Part shown: positions 5,306 through 8,444 of the stretch, piece after piece
Position numbering within the stretch: the stretch's first letter is position 1
Layout of the letters: every line of letters starts with the position of its first letter
NCBI GenBank assembly: GCA_025459035.1
Contig: JALORJ010000196.1
Location: 1 to 8,444 of the forward strand
Direction: 5' to 3'
Length of the DNA: 8,444 nt
Source: Burkholderiales bacterium
Lineage (GTDB): Bacteria; Pseudomonadota; Gammaproteobacteria; Burkholderiales; Ga0077523
Position numbers and translations under genes: made by a program
Notes under the pieces: model-generated
The model's database searches: none
What the model was told of the DNA's origin: nothing
What the model saw: the letters and a program-made list of their open reading frames with translations, nothing else

Positions 5306-6088
5306 TCAGGTCGACGCGAGAAACATCTCGACCGCGAGGTCGAAGTGGCGCGGGCGCTCGAGGTTGGACAGGTGCGCCGCCTGCGGCAGGCACGCGAGCT
5401 GGGCGCCGGGGATCGCCTGCTGGATCGCGCGGCTCATCTCGAGCGGCGTGCCGACGTCGTGGTCGCCGGCGATCACCAGCGTCGGCACCTTCACCGCCGG
5501 CAGCGCGTCGAGCACGTCGATCGCCGCGATCGCGTGGCAGCAACCGACGTAGCCCTGCGGTGGTGTCGCCGCCACGGCCTCGCCGATGCGCGCGACGACC
5601 TCGGGGGCCTCGGCGCGAAACGGCGCGGTGAACCAGCGCTCGAGCGTCGGCGCCACCAGCGGCGCCATGCCGTGCTGCTCGACGGTCGCGATGCGCTGCG
5701 CCCAGATCGGCTGCGCCGCCGGTCCGAGACGCGCGCTCGTGTTGCACAGGATCAGATGCGACAGGCGACCCGGGCGCGTGACCGCGTGGGTCATGCCGAT
5801 CATTCCGCCCATCGACAGCCCCATCCAGCGGCACGTGTCGATGTGCAGCGCATCGAGCAGTGCGTCGAAGTCGTCGGCCAGCTGCGCCATCGTGTACGGA
5901 CCGGGCGGCGCGTCGCTCGCGCCGTGGCCGCGCGTGTCGACCGCGATCACGCGAAACCGCGTGGCGAGCCGGTCGATCTGCGCATCCCACATGTGGCTGT
6001 CGCAGCCCAGCGAGTGGCTCAGCAGCAGCGGCGGTCCGTCGCCGCGGATCGTGACGTGCAGACGGATGCCGTTCGCTTCGATGTGCAC
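5306..6088 (-). CDS. Alpha/beta hydrolase, 3-oxoadipate enol-lactonase-like (PcaD type)
   Basis: A 260-residue alpha/beta-hydrolase. Seen directly: oxyanion-hole strand LLLSHSLGCDSHMWD (21-35), DTRGHGASDAPPGPY (51-65), nucleophile elbow GLSMGG with S92, GDHDVGTP with D211, and AAHLSNLERP with H239, so the Ser-Asp-His triad is complete. Length and the pattern HSLG...W, DTRGHG, GLSMGGMIG fit enol-lactonases of the beta-ketoadipate pathway, which open 3-oxoadipate enol-lactone to 3-oxoadipate. No other pca gene is in the window, so a related esterase or lactonase remains possible. The start is GTG 6088 with GAGGG 9 bases upstream (6102-6098). It is divergent from the GguC-like gene and its stop abuts that of the nuclease. 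A related role in catabolism of ring- or sugar-derived acids is inferred from context. Confidence 0.8.
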   Translation of the reverse strand: MHIEANGIRLHVTIRGDGPPLLLSHSLGCDSHMWDAQIDRLATRFRVIAVDTRGHGASDAPPGPYTMAQLADDFDALLDALHIDTCRWMGLSMGGMIGMTHAVTRPGRLSHLILCNTSARLGPAAQPIWAQRIATVEQHGMAPLVAPTLERWFTAPFRAEAPEVVARIGEAVAATPPQGYVGCCHAIAAIDVLDALPAVKVPTLVIAGDHDVGTPLEMSRAIQQAIPGAQLACLPQAAHLSNLERPRHFDLAVEMFLAST

Positions 6089-6141
6089 GGTCGCGTGCCC
6101 TCGGGGTGGACGATGAGGCGCCGAGCGTACCGGCGCGCCCC

Positions 6142-6196
6142 GACCCTCGCGCCATCACCTTCGCGCCGCGATCCCCCGCGCCTTGACCCTCGCGTC
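6142..6196. promoter_or_regulatory. Three spaced copies of a 12-bp motif in the divergent region (possible operator)
   Basis: GACCCTCGCGCC (6142-6153), CACCTTCGCGCC (6156-6167) and GACCCTCGCGTC (6185-6196) lie between the divergent hydrolase and GguC-like genes. Copies one and three agree at 13 of 14 positions when extended to CAT and lie 43 bp apart, near four helical turns. The third copy overlaps TTGACC (6183-6188), a possible -35 box for the rightward genes, though a matching -10 box is poor. Binding by a shared regulator is inference. Confidence 0.35.
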
Positions 6197-6256
6197 ATGA
6201 CGACGCCATCCTCGGGCGCACCGACACGGCACGCGCACGACGCGCCGGTCGGCAAC

Positions 6257-6263
6257 GGAGGAG
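6257..6263 (+). promoter_or_regulatory. Ribosome binding site of the GguC-like gene
   Basis: GGAGGAG, 8 bases before ATG 6272. It decides this start over ATG 6198, which lies in the same frame but lacks such a site and would add 25 residues of no family likeness. Confidence 0.85.
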
Positions 6264-6271
6264 TCCGCACG

Positions 6272-7270
6272 ATGCGCCTGCTGCAGTTCACCGCGCCCGA
6301 CGGGGCGCGCCGCGTCGGCATCGTGCACGACGCCGACCGCGTCGAGACGCTCGATGGCGTCGACCGCATGCGCACCCTGGCGCTCGACGCCGCGCGCCGC
6401 GGCCACACCCTGGCCGCCGCCGCCGACGCGCGGCGGTCCGGCGCGAGCGTCGACTACGCGGCGCTACGTGCCGACGGCCGCGTGCTGCCGCCGCTCGACC
6501 ATCCCGAACCGACGCGCTGTCTCGTCACCGGCACCGGACTGTCGCATCTGGGCAGCGCCGCGGCGCGCGACGCGATGCACGCGAAGCTCGCCGCCGCGGG
6601 CGCCGCGCTCACCGACTCGATGAAGGTCTTCAAGGCCGGGCTCGACGGCGGCCGACCGGCGCCCGGCGCGATCGGCGCCCTGCCCGAGTGGTTCTGGAAA
6701 GGCGACGGCGACTGGGTCGTCGCGCCCGGCGCGGCACTCGAGCGCCCGGCGTACGCGGGCGACGGCGGCGAGGAAGTCGAACTGGTCGGGCTCTACGTCG
6801 TGGCCGACGACGGCACGCCGCTTCGGCTCGGGTTCGCGCTCGCCAACGAGTACTCGGACCACGTCACCGAGCGCAGCAACTACCTGTACCTCGCGCATTC
6901 GAAGCTGCGCGAGTGCAGCTTCGGACCCGAGTTGCGCGTCGGCCCGCTGCCGGATTCGGTCCACGGCCACGCACGGCTTCTGCGCGGCGATGCGGTGGTG
7001 TGGTCCGCGGACTGGCTGTCCGGCGAGGCGAACATGAACCACTCGATCGCGAACCTCGAGCACCATCACTTCCGCCACGATCGCTTCCGCCGCCCCGGCG
7101 ACGTGCATGTCCACTTCCTCGGCGCCGCGACCGGCAGCTTCACCGCCGGCGTCGAGACCCGGATCGGCGACGTCTTCGAGATCGCCGCCGAAACGTTCGG
7201 TGAGCCGCTGCGCAACCCGCTCGGCGCACCCCGTACCCCGCTGCGGCACGTCGCGGTCCGCGCGCTCTGA
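6272..7270 (+). CDS. FAH-superfamily protein, GguC/AraD1 type
   Basis: A 332-residue protein of the fumarylacetoacetate-hydrolase superfamily, GguC (COG3802) branch. Seen directly: CLVTGTGLSHLGSAAARDAM (83-102), PEWFWKGDGDWVVAPG (138-153), a DGGEEVELVGLYVV strand near 164-177, LANEYSDHVTERSNYLYLAH (190-209), GEANMNHSIANLEHHHF near 251-267 and RRPGDVHVHFLGA near 273-285. These blocks are characteristic of the branch and cover the full length. AraD1-type relatives are linked to dehydration of 2-keto-3-deoxy sugar acids and often sit in sugar or sugar-acid uptake and degradation loci; the exact reaction here is unknown. The acidic residues E167, E168 and D196 are candidates for metal binding, as in other FAH proteins. 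The next gene starts 32 bp after the stop, so the two form a probable operon. Confidence 0.88.
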   Translation: MRLLQFTAPDGARRVGIVHDADRVETLDGVDRMRTLALDAARRGHTLAAAADARRSGASVDYAALRADGRVLPPLDHPEPTRCLVTGTGLSHLGSAAARDAMHAKLAAAGAALTDSMKVFKAGLDGGRPAPGAIGALPEWFWKGDGDWVVAPGAALERPAYAGDGGEEVELVGLYVVADDGTPLRLGFALANEYSDHVTERSNYLYLAHSKLRECSFGPELRVGPLPDSVHGHARLLRGDAVVWSADWLSGEANMNHSIANLEHHHFRHDRFRRPGDVHVHFLGAATGSFTAGVETRIGDVFEIAAETFGEPLRNPLGAPRTPLRHVAVRAL

Positions 7271-7302
7271 CCTCAACCCCGACATCCCCGGAGAACCGAC
7301 CC

Positions 7303-7629
7303 GTGATCCACGAACTGCGCATCTACCACTGCATGCCCGGCCGCCTGCCGGACCTGAACCGACGCTTCGAGACCATCACGCTCGCGCTGTGGAAGCGCCA
7401 CGGCATCCGGCAGACCGGCTTCTGGACGGTGCTCGTCGGCGACTCGAACCAGGCGCTGTACTACCTGCTCGAGTGGAACGACATGGCCGAGCGCGAGCGC
7501 GTCTGGAACGGCTTCATGGCCGATCCCGAGTGGCAGCGCGAGCGCGCCGAGACCGAGAAGAACGGCCCCATCGTCGCGCGCATCGAGAACCTGTTCCTGC
7601 AACCGACTGCGTACTCCGCGATCCGCTGA
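7303..7629 (+). CDS. NIPSNAP-family protein
   Basis: A small 108-residue protein with the NIPSNAP fold, a ferredoxin-like dimeric alpha/beta barrel. Seen directly: it begins IHELRIYHCMPGRLPDLNRR, continues with LWKRHGI and TGFWTVLVG, then ALYYLLEWNDMAERERVWNG and a PEWQRERAETEKNGPIV tail. The opening 'E-L-R-I-Y...G-R-L' and the central 'YLLEW..M.ER...W..F' are typical of the family. The length equals one complete domain. Bacterial members have no settled biochemical role and often lie beside catabolic operons. The start is GTG 7303 with GGAGA 8 bases upstream (7290-7294). The gene is 32 bp downstream of the GguC-like gene and probably cotranscribed, so a supporting role for that enzyme is a reasonable inference. 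It converges on the carbonic anhydrase gene with 7 bp between stops. Confidence 0.88.
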   Translation: MIHELRIYHCMPGRLPDLNRRFETITLALWKRHGIRQTGFWTVLVGDSNQALYYLLEWNDMAERERVWNGFMADPEWQRERAETEKNGPIVARIENLFLQPTAYSAIR

Positions 7630-7636
7630 GCCGGGG

Positions 7637-8444
7637 TCAGGAACTCTCCTTCACCAGCCTGCCGTTGGCGGCCTGCACCGGCCGCGCGTTCATCTCGTAG
7701 AGCCGACCGAAGACGCCGATCTGGGTGCGCGACACCTGCATCGGCGTCTTCATCACGATCCACTGCACGCCCTCGGTGCAGGGCGGCTCGGTCAGCGAGC
7801 CGATGTAGGTCCAGTACGCACGCGCCTTCGGCAGCATCTGCATCAGGTCGAGCTTGAGATCGCCACGCTCGACGTCGCGACCGACGTCGAGCGGCAGGTT
7901 GTTCCACAGCGTCTGGATGAACGGGCTGTCGTTGCCGGCCATCAGCAGCAGCGCGACGACGACGGTGGCGCCGTCCTTCGCGCGATGCACGAGGTGCATC
8001 GCCATGTCGAAGCCGCGTCCGGAGATCTTCTCCTCGGCGGGTTTGTGGAAGTGGAACTCCTTCAGCTCGTAGGGCTTGCCGGCGACCACCAGCTGGCTGC
8101 CCGGCGCCCAGTTCACGCGCACCGTGTGGCCGTCGTTCGTGATCGCGAGCGGCGACGGCCGGTACTCGAACTTCAGCGCGTCGATCTGCAGCCGCACGCC
8201 GTCACGGATGTCGATCGGCGACTGGCGTCGGCCCTCGGCGCAGGTCGCGTAGTCCGGCGACAGCCGCGCCCACTGCGCCGGTCCGGTCTTGCCGTCGTAG
8301 GTCCAGCGCGCCCGCTGCGCAGCGGGCTTCGGCGACTCGACCGCCTTCGCGACCTCGACGGCCTTGCCCGGCGCACCGGTCGCCGGCGCACCGGTTGCCG
8401 GCGCCGCCGCGACGGCCTCGGGCGCGGGTCGCGGCCGCGCGGGT
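7637..8444 (-). CDS. Alpha-type carbonic anhydrase, N-terminus outside the window
   Basis: The open frame reaches the right edge with no start, giving 269 codons before the stop. It encodes a zinc enzyme that hydrates CO2, normally periplasmic. Seen directly: a Pro/Ala-rich linker (RPAPEAVAAAP, then two ATGAP repeats), then RWTYDGKTGPAQWARLSPDY, a Cys, and RQSPIDI, the usual alpha-class entry. Zinc ligands lie in EFHFHKPAEEK (two His) and MAMHLVH (third His). SLTEPPC supplies the active-site Thr and the second Cys, which probably forms a disulphide with the first. WIVMKTP and the C-terminal QAANGR block complete the domain. The glutamate that usually sits two residues before the third zinc ligand is replaced by alanine, and the residue after the conserved Glu in PAEEK is Glu rather than His. 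A GTG near 8197 would cut off part of the domain and is not the start. The signal peptide should lie beyond the edge. Confidence 0.93.
   Translation of the reverse strand, partial: PARPRPAPEAVAAAPATGAPATGAPGKAVEVAKAVESPKPAAQRARWTYDGKTGPAQWARLSPDYATCAEGRRQSPIDIRDGVRLQIDALKFEYRPSPLAITNDGHTVRVNWAPGSQLVVAGKPYELKEFHFHKPAEEKISGRGFDMAMHLVHRAKDGATVVVALLLMAGNDSPFIQTLWNNLPLDVGRDVERGDLKLDLMQMLPKARAYWTYIGSLTEPPCTEGVQWIVMKTPMQVSRTQIGVFGRLYEMNARPVQAANGRLVKESS
8370..8405. repeat. 15-bp tandem repeat in the carbonic anhydrase linker
   Basis: GGCGCACCGGTCGCC (8370-8384) and GGCGCACCGGTTGCC (8385-8399) differ at one base and are followed by GGCGCC, the start of a third copy. In protein each unit encodes five residues, G-A-P-A-T in rotation. 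This in-frame repeat lies in the flexible linker before the catalytic domain, where length changes would be tolerated. Confidence 0.75.

Noticed and set aside
3283..5631. A 782-codon plus-strand open frame across the nuclease gene
   Set aside because: The product is mostly Arg, Ala and Pro without any fold, and it spans the nuclease in another frame. The nuclease frame has two full sets of catalytic residues.
6183..6212. TTGACC with CATCCT as a promoter for the GguC-like gene
   Set aside because: The -35 box is good, but the -10 box matches only 3 of 6 bases at an 18-base spacing. Noted only as overlapping the repeated motif.
6198..6271. Earlier ATG for the GguC-like gene
   Set aside because: It would add 25 residues unlike the family, and the strong GGAGGAG site lies just before ATG 6272.
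1..8444. CRISPR arrays, tRNA or rRNA genes, insertion sequences, phage or toxin-antitoxin genes
   Set aside because: No regularly spaced repeats, tRNA-like cloverleaf, transposase motifs or terminal inverted repeats were seen. Gene content looks like ordinary chromosome.

Overview
The window comes from a G+C-rich chromosome (about 70% G+C, judged by eye). Densely packed genes, frequent GTG/TTG starts and strong G/C at third codon positions suggest a proteobacterium. The CspA-type protein, the DnaQ-GIY-YIG fusion, the NIPSNAP-family protein and the FAH-superfamily enzymes point towards a betaproteobacterium of the Burkholderiales type. This is inference from protein character; there is no rRNA marker.

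Layout from left to right: the last 46 codons of a glutathione S-transferase-like gene (+); threonine ammonia-lyase with a C-terminal ACT domain (-, TTG start); a strong terminator; a cold-shock protein gene (-) with a 5' leader of about 137 nt and a recognisable promoter; an FAH-superfamily enzyme (-) whose first codons lie in another frame from the rest of the gene; a secreted cysteine-containing protein of unknown function (-) overlapping that enzyme by ATGA; a 285-bp region with strong RNA hairpins and an intrinsic terminator reading leftward; a DEDDh exonuclease/GIY-YIG nuclease fusion (+) with a UvrC-like four-cysteine motif; an alpha/beta hydrolase like 3-oxoadipate enol-lactonase (-); a 183-bp divergent regulatory region; a GguC/AraD1-type FAH-superfamily protein (+) followed by a NIPSNAP-family protein (+); and an alpha-type carbonic anhydrase (-) running off the right edge.

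How the genes may work together: the secreted protein and the first FAH enzyme form one translationally coupled unit. GguC-like and NIPSNAP genes form a second unit, divergent from the enol-lactonase-like hydrolase. These three enzymes fit catabolism of sugar acids or aromatic-derived acids, but no complete pathway is present. The nuclease fusion belongs to DNA repair, the cold-shock protein to RNA chaperoning, and the carbonic anhydrase to periplasmic CO2/bicarbonate balance. All three convergent gene pairs end within 0 to 7 bp of each other, with no terminator between them.

Most of the window is ordinary chromosome. The points most worth a second look are the structured leftward RNA with an anti-Shine-Dalgarno-like loop (about 3606-3712), the apparent frameshift in the first FAH gene, and the probable iron-sulphur motif in the nuclease fusion.
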